From Anaerolineaceae bacterium (GTDB lineage: Bacteria; Chloroflexota; Anaerolineae; Anaerolineales; Anaerolineaceae), in the NCBI GenBank assembly GCA_016841525.1, contig JAENYZ010000002.1, positions 18,068 through 82,067 of the forward strand: a stretch of 64,000 nt of DNA, written 5' to 3'. The notes below the pieces were generated by a model. That model was not told where the DNA came from. It did no database searches and worked only from the letters and a program-made list of their open reading frames with translations. Position 1 is the stretch's first letter. Each line of letters starts with the position of its first letter. The translations under genes were made by a program, and so were the position numbers. Below, in pieces: positions 18,117 to 26,566 of the stretch.

Positions 18117-18845
18117 TCAGGATTCTTCTTTTAATCCGCCAAAACGTCGTTCTCGATCAGCGTAATTCTTGAGTGCCTTCCGTAACTCCTCCTCGTTGAA
18201 ATCGGGCCAATAGACTTCCGGGAAGTACCATTCTGAATAAACGGTTTGCCAGGTCAGGAAGTTGCTGGTGCGTTGTTCACCTGAGGTGCGGATCACCAGG
18301 TCAGGATCTGGCAGGCTTTTTGTAAACATGTAATTATTGACTAATTCCTCATCCACATTATCAGGCTTGACCTCATCGCGAATCATATTTTTGATGGCAT
18401 TGATGATCTCATCTCGACCGCCGTAGTTGAATGCAATAACAATGGTGATGCGCTTGTTGTCTTTGGTAAGTTCAATGGCGTTTCTTACTTTTTTTTGCAG
18501 ATTATTTGGAAGCCCATCCAGGTGACCGACATGCATCAGGCGAGCGCCTTCCTCATGTAATTCCATGAGTTCCCGATCAATGACGTCCGCTAAAATATGC
18601 ATCAATCCGGTAACCTCTGATTTGGGCCTTGCCCAGTTCTCTGTTGAGAAGGCGTAAAGTGTCAGGACCTCAATGCCAAATTTCGCGCTGGCTCGAATGA
18701 TCGTGCGCAGGTTTTCAGTGCCTGCACGGTGACCAGCCAACCGAGGCAGACCGCGAGCTTTTGCCCATCGCCCGTTGCCATCCATGATAATGGCAACATG
18801 TTTGGGGACTTTATTATGTTCTTTTGTATTTTCCTGATTGGTCAT
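18117..18845 (-). CDS. uppS: Isoprenyl transferase (undecaprenyl diphosphate synthase family)
   Basis: Cis-prenyltransferase that makes the C55-type lipid carrier for cell-wall and surface-glycan synthesis. IMDGNGRWA (about residues 19-27) holds the catalytic Asp. The RTSGEQRTSNF and YSEWYFPEVYWPDF segments bind diphosphate and close the C-terminus. 242 aa is normal. The gap to frr is 6 bp, so the two are cotranscribed. Its product is needed by the glycan genes at 32-56 kb. Confidence 0.96.
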   Translation of the reverse strand: MTNQENTKEHNKVPKHVAIIMDGNGRWAKARGLPRLAGHRAGTENLRTIIRASAKFGIEVLTLYAFSTENWARPKSEVTGLMHILADVIDRELMELHEEGARLMHVGHLDGLPNNLQKKVRNAIELTKDNKRITIVIAFNYGGRDEIINAIKNMIRDEVKPDNVDEELVNNYMFTKSLPDPDLVIRTSGEQRTSNFLTWQTVYSEWYFPEVYWPDFNEEELRKALKNYADRERRFGGLKEES

Positions 18846-18851
18846 GGAGTT

Positions 18852-19409
18852 CTAAACTTCCATAATTTCTTTTTCTTTTTTATCACCGATCTCCTGAACT
18901 TTATCGTTGATCTTGTCGGTCAATTCCTGGAGTTCCTTCTCCCCGCGTTCCTGATCATCCTCCGAAATCAAACCTTCTTTTTCGAATTCACGCAAGTCTT
19001 TAATCAAATCACGGCGGATATTGCGAATCCTCACCCGTGTTTCTTCCATGCGGTTGTGAACAACCCGGACAAGCTCGTGCCGCCGTTCTTCTGTCAGCTG
19101 GGGCATGGTCAAACGGATTGCTTTGCCGTCGTTATTGGGGGTCAAACCCAGGTCTGATGCCAATATGGCGCGGTCAATATCCTTAAGCGTTGATGGATCA
19201 AAGGGGCGTATCAATAATTGCCGGGGTTCAGGTACGCTAATTGAAGCCAGTTGAATCAGGGGCGTGTTGGTACCGTAATACTCCACCGGCATCCGCTCGA
19301 TTAAGGATGGTGATGCGCGTCCAGTTCGAATGGTGGATAAATCTTCTTCAAGCATATCTAAAGCTGCTTGCATGCGTTCCACAGCTTCTCGTAATGTGTC
19401 TTTAATCAT
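18852..19409 (-). CDS. frr: Ribosome recycling factor
   Basis: Splits the post-termination ribosome together with EF-G. 185 aa from the ATG at 19409, equal in length to E. coli RRF. That ATG has a perfect AAAGGAGG at good spacing, whereas the in-frame start at 19454 has none. The signatures IRTGRASP and PEPRQLLIRPFDPS are present. First gene of frr-uppS-cdsA; its usual upstream partner pyrH is 16 kb away on the opposite strand. Confidence 0.97.
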   Translation of the reverse strand: MIKDTLREAVERMQAALDMLEEDLSTIRTGRASPSLIERMPVEYYGTNTPLIQLASISVPEPRQLLIRPFDPSTLKDIDRAILASDLGLTPNNDGKAIRLTMPQLTEERRHELVRVVHNRMEETRVRIRNIRRDLIKDLREFEKEGLISEDDQERGEKELQELTDKINDKVQEIGDKKEKEIMEV

Positions 19410-19521
19410 ATCTTTACCTCCTTTGTGCATAGGTCTTCGATGGGTGTTCAGCATACAATATCAATTCGTGCGAGTTAAAAATATTATATTGTATTGCTAG
19501 CTATTTTCCGGTTTAAGATTT

Positions 19522-19800
19522 CTAATTTTGGGAAACCAACCATTCAATCATGATCGTTTTTTCTTCCGGACTGACATCCGCGCCTTTATCGATCATGTCA
19601 TCGAAAACTTCTGACCATTCTTCCTGTGTGTAATCTTCATTGAAAACCCGGTCAGCAGTATGGCAGTCGCTGCATTTATCGACAATAAGCGCTCGCGTAT
19701 CCGTCGTAGCAGGTTCTGGCGTTGTCGATTGTGCACAAGCAGCAATCAGGGTCAATAAAATTAATCCGGTGAGTGAAATAATCATCCATCTCTTAATCAT
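19522..19800 (-). CDS. Small lipoprotein with a single haem-binding motif
   Basis: 92 aa. The signal peptide ends in lipobox IAAC (Cys near residue 21). One C-x2-C-H motif (CSDCH) lies near residues 43-47, with a downstream Met-rich helix (FDDMIDKGADVS). The arrangement fits a minimal mono-haem cytochrome c, similar to the YHYC/quinol-dehydrogenase-associated type (DKCSDCH, then a short fold). The start at 19800 has AAAGGTG upstream. It has no cytochrome maturation or respiratory neighbours in the window, so its partner is unknown. Confidence 0.65.
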   Translation of the reverse strand: MIKRWMIISLTGLILLTLIAACAQSTTPEPATTDTRALIVDKCSDCHTADRVFNEDYTQEEWSEVFDDMIDKGADVSPEEKTIMIEWLVSQN

Positions 19801-19890
19801 TTTGAGCACCTTTCTCAAGAAAAAATCGTTAACACCTACAATTATAATCTGAGATTTGCTCTTCTTGCAATTTTAATCAGAGATTTGCTG

Positions 19891-20706
19891 TTATTCCGGG
19901 CAGCGGCGGCAAAATCGATGCAGCGCGAGTGCTCCCAGGTAAAAAACACCGGATACCAGGATGATGGTTGCACCCGAGGAAAGATTGAAATAATAAGAGA
20001 TCAATAAACCGCCAATGGTAAAGATAAGGCTTAAACCGGTAGCGAGCCACATGATGTGCTTCATATTTTTCAGGTACATAGCACCGATGGCAGCCGGCAC
20101 GGTCAATAACGCGATGATCATAATCAGCCCAACAACACGCATCAGCATCACAACCGATAGCCCGATCATGGCAACCAGGATCACATACAGCAGGTCAACC
20201 GGCAAATTACGCACCCTTGCAAAAGTTTCGTCAAAGGCAGTTGCTTGAAGTTCCTTATAAAAAAGTGCGACCAGGCTGATGACCAATATGTCAACAGCCA
20301 GCATCAACAATAAATCGGTATTTGTCACAGCCAGGATGCTGCCGAAAAGATAACTCATTAGGTCTGCTTTGTAACCGGGGGTTAAATCAGCAAAGATGAT
20401 ACCAATAGCCATACCAATAGCCCACATCACGCCGATCAAGGTGTCCTGTCGCTGTCGTGTTTTCCGCTGCACGTAGCCCATCAAAAAGGAAGCCATCAGG
20501 CTGAAGGCAACCGCCCCGAATATTGGGTTGATCCCTAAATAAAAGGCAAGTCCAACCCCGCCGTAAGCGGTGTGGGCAACGCCTCCTGAGATAAAAACCA
20601 TGCGTTTTAATACAACCAGTGTGCCGATGATACCGCTTGCCAGGCTGACCAGAACAGCAGCCATAAGGGCATTTTGCATGAAACCGTAACTAAGCAGTTC
20701 AGTCAT
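19891..20706 (-). CDS. znuB: Metal (zinc/manganese) ABC transporter permease
   Basis: ABC-3 family membrane subunit, 271 aa with about eight hydrophobic segments. The conserved GGVAHTAYGGVG-type segment near residues 36-48 is typical of ZnuB/MntB. It overlaps the stop/start junction with the ATPase gene by one base. Zinc is favoured over manganese because of the His-rich loop of the binding protein and the Fur-family gene in the same operon, but manganese cannot be excluded. Confidence 0.9.
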   Translation of the reverse strand: MTELLSYGFMQNALMAAVLVSLASGIIGTLVVLKRMVFISGGVAHTAYGGVGLAFYLGINPIFGAVAFSLMASFLMGYVQRKTRQRQDTLIGVMWAIGMAIGIIFADLTPGYKADLMSYLFGSILAVTNTDLLLMLAVDILVISLVALFYKELQATAFDETFARVRNLPVDLLYVILVAMIGLSVVMLMRVVGLIMIIALLTVPAAIGAMYLKNMKHIMWLATGLSLIFTIGGLLISYYFNLSSGATIILVSGVFYLGALALHRFCRRCPE

Positions 20707-21488
20707 TATCTTCCCTCCTGGTGTTCTGCTAAAACGCGATGCGGCAAACCATGGGCGATCAACTCAACGGGGCAGTTGTAGCCCGATTTCAGCATTTCTT
20801 CAGTGATCTCTTTTTGACCGTGGTAGTGCAGGTTGCGGTTCAAGCAGCCAATAGTTTTTACATAACTTGAGATCACATTCAGATCGTGAGAAACCATGAG
20901 AATGGTTACGCCTTGCCGGTTGATGTCGTGGAGGAGTTCATAGATCTTCGTCCTGGACTCGAAATCGACACTGACGGTTGGCTCGTCCAGCAAAAGTAAT
21001 TCCGGTTCTGTTGCCAGTGCCCTGGCAATATAAACCCGCTGGCGCTGTCCGCCGGAGAGCTCACGTATTCCCCGGTTTTTATAGTCGAGCATGTCTACCC
21101 ATGCTAGTTTTTCTTCAACAATGGCGTCATCCTCTCCGGTCAGGCGCTGAAAGACCCGCTTTCCGCTCAGGCGCCCCATTTTCACAACATCGTAAACGCT
21201 GATTGGAAAATCTGAGTCAAAAATGGCAAATTGCGGTACATAGCCGATGTGCTGGCGTCCCTTCTGTGGGGAGTGACCCATCACCAGTACACTGCCCTTT
21301 TTGTAAGGTAGAAGCCCGAGGATGATCTTTAGCAAAGTTGTCTTGCCCCCACCGTTGGGACCTATTAATCCAATAAAGTCATTTTCATGGATTGTCAGAT
21401 TGATGTCTTCCAGAACGGTTTCATGGTCATAACCGCCATATAAATTTTTGATTTCAACCTGTGTTGTAGATTCTATTGCTGTCATCAC
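20706..21488 (-). CDS. znuC: Metal (zinc/manganese) ABC transporter ATPase
   Basis: 260 aa cytoplasmic ATPase that drives metal import. Walker A GPNGGGKTT (about residues 42-50), signature LSGGQRQRV (about 143-151), Walker B LLLLDEPT and the H-loop SHD are all present. Member of the operon fur-znuA-znuC-znuB. Confidence 0.93.
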   Translation of the reverse strand: MMTAIESTTQVEIKNLYGGYDHETVLEDINLTIHENDFIGLIGPNGGGKTTLLKIILGLLPYKKGSVLVMGHSPQKGRQHIGYVPQFAIFDSDFPISVYDVVKMGRLSGKRVFQRLTGEDDAIVEEKLAWVDMLDYKNRGIRELSGGQRQRVYIARALATEPELLLLDEPTVSVDFESRTKIYELLHDINRQGVTILMVSHDLNVISSYVKTIGCLNRNLHYHGQKEITEEMLKSGYNCPVELIAHGLPHRVLAEHQEGR

Positions 21489-21520
21489 GTGCTCTCTTCT
21501 GTTTGAATTAATTGTCTCTA

Positions 21521-22447
21521 TTAATCGTTAAGGGCAGTGGCAAATGCCTTCGCTGCTGCCTCAAGGTTCGCCAGCCAATCTTCAGCCAGAGGGTCGACAA
21601 CGGCTACCTGCGCATTGATCTCCCTGGCAATTGCTTCTGCGTTGGCGGTGCTGAATGTGGGTTGAACGAAGATAACTTTGATGTTTTCTTTTTTGGCGAT
21701 CTGGATCAGTGCTGCTAATTCGCTTGCGCTGGGTTCCTGTCCGCCGACCTGCACTGCGATCTCCTCGAGATTGTATTGCCTTGCAAAATATCCCCAGGCG
21801 GGATGAAAGACCATGAATTTTTGTCCTGCGAGGTCGCTGAGAGTGGTTTCAATCCGGAGGTCTACTTCTTCAATATCTTCAACCAGATTGTCAAAGTTTT
21901 CCTGAAATTCATCGGCATGTTGAGGTGCAAGTTCACTTAATGCATTGAGGATGTTTTCGGCAATGACACGGCCGTTATCAGGAGATAGCCACACATGGGG
22001 GTCCAAGCCCTCCTCCGAGTCTTCATCATCGTGACCCTCCTCCTCATCTTCGTGTGCATGGTCGGATGAAAGTGGGATACGCTGGATTCCTTTAGCAGAG
22101 TCAATAATTTTTAAACTTGGGTTGATATCTTCGAAACGCGGGACCCAAATGTTTTCATATTCGAGCCCAATGGTGAACAAAATCTGCGATTGTGTGAGGG
22201 ATTTCATCTGCTCTGGTTTTGGTTCGTAGGTGTGGGCTTCTTCTCCCGGACCAACCATAACATTGACGTCGACGAGATCTCCTGCAATGCGTTCCACAAA
22301 ATAGGCTTGCGGGAGAATGCTGACAGTTACCTGTAAATTCTCCTCGTTTGTAGAAGACCCTGAATTTGAAGGTTGGCAGGCTGATAAAAAAACCACTGCA
22401 AAAAATATGATGAAAATTCCAATAATCTTTTTGTGTTTTAAATTCAT
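21521..22447 (-). CDS. znuA: Metal ABC transporter substrate-binding lipoprotein
   Basis: 308 aa, cluster A-I solute-binding protein of the ZnuA type. Lipobox LSAC lies at about residues 21-24. Metal ligands expected for the family are visible: His in EEAHTYEP, His in LDPHVWLSP, His in FHPAWGYF, and Asp in VVDPLAED. A His/Asp/Glu-rich loop (HAHEDEEEGHDDED, about 130-143) precedes the second ligand; such loops are typical of zinc-specific members. The gap to the Fur-family gene is 3 bp. Confidence 0.93.
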   Translation of the reverse strand: MNLKHKKIIGIFIIFFAVVFLSACQPSNSGSSTNEENLQVTVSILPQAYFVERIAGDLVDVNVMVGPGEEAHTYEPKPEQMKSLTQSQILFTIGLEYENIWVPRFEDINPSLKIIDSAKGIQRIPLSSDHAHEDEEEGHDDEDSEEGLDPHVWLSPDNGRVIAENILNALSELAPQHADEFQENFDNLVEDIEEVDLRIETTLSDLAGQKFMVFHPAWGYFARQYNLEEIAVQVGGQEPSASELAALIQIAKKENIKVIFVQPTFSTANAEAIAREINAQVAVVDPLAEDWLANLEAAAKAFATALND

Positions 22448-22450
22448 TAT

Positions 22451-22873
22451 TTAATGCCTTTCTTTCTGGCATTTCGGGCAGATGCCGTAAAGCTGCAAAA
22501 TGTGCTCGTCGATTTTGTAGCTTGTTTCTTTCTGAATTTTGGCAATGAAATCGGATAAATCAGCTGAGCCAGAAAACTCAACAGCCTTGCCGCACTTTCG
22601 GCAAACGAGGTGATGATGGTGCCCTGGCGAGGCTAAAACATAGCCGTGGCATCCATCATGGCCGTGAACCCGGCGAACCAGGTCGAGTTCAGACAGCAAT
22701 TCTAGCGTGCGATAAACGGACACCAGCCCTATGTCGGATTTTCTTTCAACTGAGCGTTGATAGATAGATTGCGGTGTAAGAGGGCTAGCGGCTGCGTTAA
22801 GAATAGCGACCACTTCACGGCGCGGGTATGTAAGGCGTAAGCCTTTGTTGTGTAATTTTTCTTGCAATTCCAT
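22451..22873 (-). CDS. Fur-family metal-responsive repressor (probably Zur)
   Basis: 140 aa. A winged-helix N-terminal domain (RLTYPRREVVAIL, SVYRTLELL) is followed by the metal-sensing HHHHLVCRKCGK segment and a second CPKC near the C-terminus. The two C-x2-C pairs form the structural zinc site. As first gene of an operon with a zinc-type importer it is probably Zur; PerR or Fur roles are less likely. The perfect palindrome just before its start overlaps its SD side, indicating autoregulation of the whole operon. Confidence 0.9.
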   Translation of the reverse strand: MELQEKLHNKGLRLTYPRREVVAILNAAASPLTPQSIYQRSVERKSDIGLVSVYRTLELLSELDLVRRVHGHDGCHGYVLASPGHHHHLVCRKCGKAVEFSGSADLSDFIAKIQKETSYKIDEHILQLYGICPKCQKERH

Positions 22874-22878
22874 TCGGT

Positions 22879-22909
22879 TTCCTTATTGAAAATTATTTTC
22901 AATAAGGAA
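22879..22909 (-). promoter_or_regulatory. 31-bp perfect palindromic operator (Fur/Zur box)
   Basis: Positions 22879-22909 form a perfect inverted repeat with 15-bp arms about a single centre base at 22894. The core TGAAAATTATTTTCA matches the 7-1-7 architecture of Fur-family boxes. It begins at the -10 element and covers the expected transcription start and the region up to six bases before the ATG. Binding would block transcription initiation. Confidence 0.85.
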
Positions 22910-22937
22910 TTTTATTGGGTGAAAGGTGGAAAGTCAA
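22909..22937 (-). promoter_or_regulatory. Promoter of the fur-znuACB operon
   Basis: Read on the - strand: TTGACT (22937-22932), a 17-bp spacer, TAAAAT (22914-22909). The -10 directly abuts the palindromic operator. Confidence 0.75.
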
Positions 22938-23418
22938 GAGGTGGTGAATTAGGTGCTAGGTATCAGGAATTTGGAATCAGGTAGCAGGAATCAGGTAACA
23001 GGTAGTAGGTGCCAGGAATCATGTGCCAGGAATTAGAATTTTTTAAGTACCATTCTCTGAAAAATACTTCTTTATCTGGCATTAATGGATACCCCCCCCT
23101 GCCCCCCCGCAGGCGGGGAGAAATGAAATTAGTCAGTTAATAATTGCTGTAAACGTAAATCAGGACGGGTCACGGGTTACCAATAACCATTCACTACTCA
23201 CTATTCACCACTCTGTAAACATAAATCAGGACGGGTCAGACACACCCAATACCTAATACCCCCTAATACCTGATACCCAATACCTTTAAAAAAATAACCC
23301 CCGGCCGGCGTAAACCAGGGGTGGAGAGAATTGCAAATTTATGAATTGAACTTTCTTAATTGCCGAAAAGATTATATCATAAAAATTTTCTTGTGGTGAT
23401 TTTTTCTTCTAACAATTT
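22938..23418. repeat. Spacer with degenerate short repeats and a 25-bp direct repeat
   Basis: No gene is visible. From about 22950 to 23040 variations of CAGGAATCAGGTA recur in tandem. From 23243 to 23284 the complementary pattern (CCTAATACC, CCTGATACC, CCCAATACC) recurs, so the two arms are inversely related (GGTATCAGG at 22959, CCTGATACC at 23269). Between them a 25-bp sequence is repeated with one mismatch at 23148-23172 and 23214-23238. C/G homopolymer runs occur near 23093-23118. Confidence 0.6.
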
Positions 23419-24285
23419 CTAATCCGGTGGATTCGTTTGCAAATCTTTGATCAATGGCATGAATTTTTCTTGCAAGTCATCGCGGGTATCAGTACCCAGG
23501 ATTTCTGCAACCTTGCTGGACAACTGTGTAAATAGCTTAATGGTATCTTCCAATGCGCGCCAGCTGTCAGCAGGATAAAATCGTCCAAACACAGTCATCA
23601 GACTCGTGAAGGTTTCAGGCTCAATCCAGGTTTGCAAGCCTTTGCCTTCATAGGCTGTGAAGGTTTGTTGTTTACCCTTGAGCACAGCATGCCAGCTCAT
23701 CATCTGAAGCAGGTCATCCTTAAGACGCCAATCGTGATGTTTTGCACGCCAAAGATCCCTGCGCCACAAGTATTTTGCAACATGGTAGGCATTCAGCCAA
23801 AAGCTCGCGAGGCTTTTTTGAAACATCTCAACTGAAGGGCTTTCAGGAGGTTGAGGGGTTTCAGATGCCTGAGGCAGTTGTTTTGCTCGTCTATCTTTGT
23901 CAACCAGAATATCATATCCTGGCTCAAAATGCTCTGGCAGTTTATCCCGCATGGTTTCCAATGCTGTGATTGGATATATGAAAAATTCGACCAACAAGCC
24001 GCCTTCATAGATGACTTTCCATCCGACATAATCACTCTCTTCATTGAGGACAGCAAGCCATACAGGGCCAAAGACCTTGAACCAATCCTGGTTTTCCTTG
24101 TATTTATTAAGATTTTCGACAAAAAGGTATAAATCGATATCGGAAAGGCGGTCTGTCTGACCTTTATGAACGTGGGAGCCCAGCAGGATCAAAGTTCGAA
24201 GATCCGGCTTGTTTTTCGCCCATTTCTCGATATTTTTTAGTAGTTTCCTGGGATTTTCCATCGTGAATTTGCTTTCGATTTTCAA
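23419..24285 (-). CDS. ANT(6)-like aminoglycoside adenylyltransferase family protein
   Basis: 288 aa. The nucleotidyltransferase signature GSHVHKGQTDRLSDIDLYLF (about residues 36-55) gives the G-S and D-x-D metal-binding residues. The flow of the rest (FGPVWLAVL, then GGLLVEFFIYP) is that of the streptomycin adenylyltransferase family (AadK/ANT(6)). Many chromosomal members of this family are not proven resistance enzymes, and the normal substrate is unknown. Flanked by repeat-rich spacer and tRNA-Asn, a setting compatible with acquisition by transfer. Confidence 0.8.
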   Translation of the reverse strand: MKIESKFTMENPRKLLKNIEKWAKNKPDLRTLILLGSHVHKGQTDRLSDIDLYLFVENLNKYKENQDWFKVFGPVWLAVLNEESDYVGWKVIYEGGLLVEFFIYPITALETMRDKLPEHFEPGYDILVDKDRRAKQLPQASETPQPPESPSVEMFQKSLASFWLNAYHVAKYLWRRDLWRAKHHDWRLKDDLLQMMSWHAVLKGKQQTFTAYEGKGLQTWIEPETFTSLMTVFGRFYPADSWRALEDTIKLFTQLSSKVAEILGTDTRDDLQEKFMPLIKDLQTNPPD

Positions 24286-24319
24286 GTATTGCGATAATCT
24301 TACCCTTAAAACAAAAAAG

Positions 24320-24392
24320 CTCCTCGACCTGGACTCGAACCAGGAACCTAGCGGTTAACAGCCGCTCGCTCTGCCAATTGAGCTATCGAGGA
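24320..24392 (-). tRNA. tRNA-Asn (anticodon GTT)
   Basis: Read on the - strand: acceptor TCCTCGA/TCGAGGA, D arm GCTC/GAGC, anticodon stem AGCGG/CCGCT with loop CTGTTAA, T arm CCTGG-TTCGAGT-CCAGG, discriminator G. The anticodon is GTT. CCA is not encoded. A T-rich run follows immediately and may terminate the transcript. Confidence 0.95.
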
Positions 24393-24403
24393 AGGCGTTA
24401 GAT

Positions 24404-24432
24404 ATTATACGAAAAAGCCCTCAAGGTGTCAA
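24404..24432 (-). promoter_or_regulatory. Consensus promoter of tRNA-Asn
   Basis: On the - strand TTGACA (24432-24427), a 17-bp spacer and TATAAT (24409-24404): a perfect sigma-70 match. The predicted start is about five bases before the tRNA. Confidence 0.9.
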
Positions 24433-24476
24433 GCAAGTCATGGCAAAAATTGGCACTAATTCGTCACTTTTTTAGC

Positions 24477-25718
24477 TCAATCTCCGCTTCTGACATCGTC
24501 AATAATTGATCTTGCAAGCTGGTTCAGTTTTTCTTTTTTCTCACTATCCATATCCTGGATGCTGGCATCCCAGTAGATGTCCAGAAGCTCAATCACGTCC
24601 AGGCTGCTGGCAGCGCGGCCTTCTGGCAGTCGAACACGCGCTTGCATCTGCGGGCGTTTGACGAAATGAAATTCAAATGCGGATGACGTCATTGTTCGTA
24701 AAGCTGCCTCATCAATTAGGGATTCCCAATCTCGCTGGTATTCCACCACCATTCGAACGATCGCATCTTTCAGCTTGTCTTCATGCGGCAGGGCGTCTTG
24801 CAGTTTTTGATTGATCCCCTGATCAGATTCGAGGTTAACGTGAATATCAATAAATGGGCGGATATTCTTTAATTCCCGCCAATCAACCTTGGTTTTTCCT
24901 TTGCTGACCTCTGCAATGATGTAATACTTTCTGTCGCCTGCTTCGCCGAAATCAACTCGTTCAATAGAACCGGGGTAAATGACCGGTGGATGGCTGTCTT
25001 CGTTGAGATTTTGCGGTTTGTGAATGTGCCCCAGGGCAACGTAATCCAGCCTTTTGTCTTTGACCAGGGCTGGCGGCAGGACCATGTCATTCCCCAACAT
25101 GACCATCCTCTCACTGCCGTACTTTGCCCCTTCAACCGAGGCGTGTGCGGTGAAGATGACAGGCAGCTTTGGGTTGGCTTCTAACAGCCAATTTTCGATA
25201 AGTTCGCTGATTTGCTCCCCAAGTATTTTATATGTTTCCGAAGGATCCGTGCTGTCTAATTCGAGGGCAGCCATCATCCCTGAGCGTGATATCCAGGGCA
25301 GCGCGATCACCTGGATGGGTAATCCGCCCAGTTCTTCTGTAGATAAGAATTGAGGTTTGTCCAGGACTTTCACATAGGGTACATCCAGGGTCTCAAATTC
25401 CTGGATCGCATGGGCGCGCCCGGTCGCAGGTGATATATCGTGGTTGCCCGTCAATAAAAGCGTTTGGATGCCTGCTCGTGACAGCTGCATGATGCGTTTT
25501 CCCCATTCACGCTGATAGGTTGGCGCAGGTGAGCGATCTTTGTAAGCATCCCCAGCAAATATTACCAAATCAACTTGTTCATCTATCGCAGCTTGAACAA
25601 TTTCATCCAAAGACTTAAGAAAATCCATTACCCGCATGGGGAGACCTGATTCGGGGTCATGGCGGCCGTAATTAGCCATATCGATATGTGCATCTGCAAA
25701 GTGTAGTATTTTAACCAT
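24477..25718 (-). CDS. SbcD/Mre11-like DNA repair nuclease subunit
   Basis: 413 aa metallophosphoesterase. Motifs in order: FADAHID (D-x-H, residues 6-12), VIFAGDAYKDRS (GD), TGNHDIS (GNHD), and later TAHAS and LGHIHKPQ. These give the two-metal site of SbcD/Mre11-type exonucleases, which with the SbcC/Rad50 ATPase process DNA ends and hairpins. No sbcC-like gene is present next to it or in the window, which is unusual because the pair is normally adjacent. It may pair with a distant SbcC or act alone. Confidence 0.82.
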   Translation of the reverse strand: MVKILHFADAHIDMANYGRHDPESGLPMRVMDFLKSLDEIVQAAIDEQVDLVIFAGDAYKDRSPAPTYQREWGKRIMQLSRAGIQTLLLTGNHDISPATGRAHAIQEFETLDVPYVKVLDKPQFLSTEELGGLPIQVIALPWISRSGMMAALELDSTDPSETYKILGEQISELIENWLLEANPKLPVIFTAHASVEGAKYGSERMVMLGNDMVLPPALVKDKRLDYVALGHIHKPQNLNEDSHPPVIYPGSIERVDFGEAGDRKYYIIAEVSKGKTKVDWRELKNIRPFIDIHVNLESDQGINQKLQDALPHEDKLKDAIVRMVVEYQRDWESLIDEAALRTMTSSAFEFHFVKRPQMQARVRLPEGRAASSLDVIELLDIYWDASIQDMDSEKKEKLNQLARSIIDDVRSGD

Positions 25719-25786
25719 GTGTTATTTATTTCTTGTCGCGATGTTGTGTTTTATGTTGAAGCGTAAATCTCAAAACAATTTTTCGG

Positions 25787-26539
25787 CTAATGATTATTTG
25801 CTGCCGGTGCAATTTTCTCGTGATTTTCTGCAGCATTTTTTTGTTTTTCTTGTTTTCTCTCCAGCCGCTTTTCATCCAAAAGCTGCAGCTTGCGCGCTTG
25901 AATGCTGGTATTGATTAAGAAGTACAGCGTCATTAACAAAGCGATAAACCCGACAAATAAAGTATATAAGGTTGTAGGTTCAAAAATTGGCAGGTTGACC
26001 TTTGGATTCCCAATAATCAGCATGGTTGTATTTGCAAGGATTGCCAATACACGGATCTCGGTTGGTCCAATTTTTGCACTGGTGATATTAAATACCCCGG
26101 TGACATAGGTAATCAGGTACACCATGATCGAGACCAGCAAATAAGCGATAACCCCCATACTCGCAACGGTTATATCGACATAAGGGGAAATTCCTAAACC
26201 AATAAAAATGAGCACTGTACTGATGGCATCGACAAAATGGTCAATTAAGAAACCGAAGCGCGGCCTTTCAATATGTCTATAACGTGCCAGGGTCCCATCA
26301 AGACTGTCCCCAAACCAATTTAAAACAAAGCCAAAACTGGCCAGGATCAAGAAATATTCGCTGATATTTGTAAGCGCATAGCTGATAAAAATCAGGATTG
26401 ATGCAAGAATGCCGATCCATGTCAGAACATCCGGCGTGACCCAGGCAGGCATATGCGCCGCAAGCCATTTCAAGGCTGGCCTTTCAAGAAATCCCAACAG
26501 GATATCATTTTCTCTCTTATGATTTTCGACTTTTGACAT
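25787..26539 (-). CDS. CDP-alcohol phosphatidyltransferase
   Basis: 250 aa membrane enzyme that joins a CDP-activated lipid to an alcohol or alcohol phosphate. The family motif D-x2-DG-x2-AR-x9-G-x3-D-x3-D is complete in GDSLDGTLARYRHIERPR and the following GFLIDHFVD. About six hydrophobic segments. The next gene upstream on the same strand is an LpxL/PatA-type acyltransferase 27 bp away. With the divergent GT4 gene the trio resembles the pgsA-patA-pimA set of actinobacterial phosphatidylinositol mannosides. The acceptor (inositol phosphate, glycerol phosphate or other) cannot be read from sequence. Confidence 0.87.
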   Translation of the reverse strand: MSKVENHKRENDILLGFLERPALKWLAAHMPAWVTPDVLTWIGILASILIFISYALTNISEYFLILASFGFVLNWFGDSLDGTLARYRHIERPRFGFLIDHFVDAISTVLIFIGLGISPYVDITVASMGVIAYLLVSIMVYLITYVTGVFNITSAKIGPTEIRVLAILANTTMLIIGNPKVNLPIFEPTTLYTLFVGFIALLMTLYFLINTSIQARKLQLLDEKRLERKQEKQKNAAENHEKIAPAANNH

Positions 26540-26566
26540 TTTTACCTTTCATTTTCTCGTGTAGGG

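Noticed and set aside
23148..23238. Two 25-bp repeats separated by 41 bp, possible CRISPR
   Set aside because: Only two copies with one mismatch, no third unit, no cas genes; treated as a direct repeat.
23419..24285. Calling the ANT(6)-like gene a streptomycin resistance gene
   Set aside because: Family membership does not show resistance; many chromosomal members have unknown substrates.
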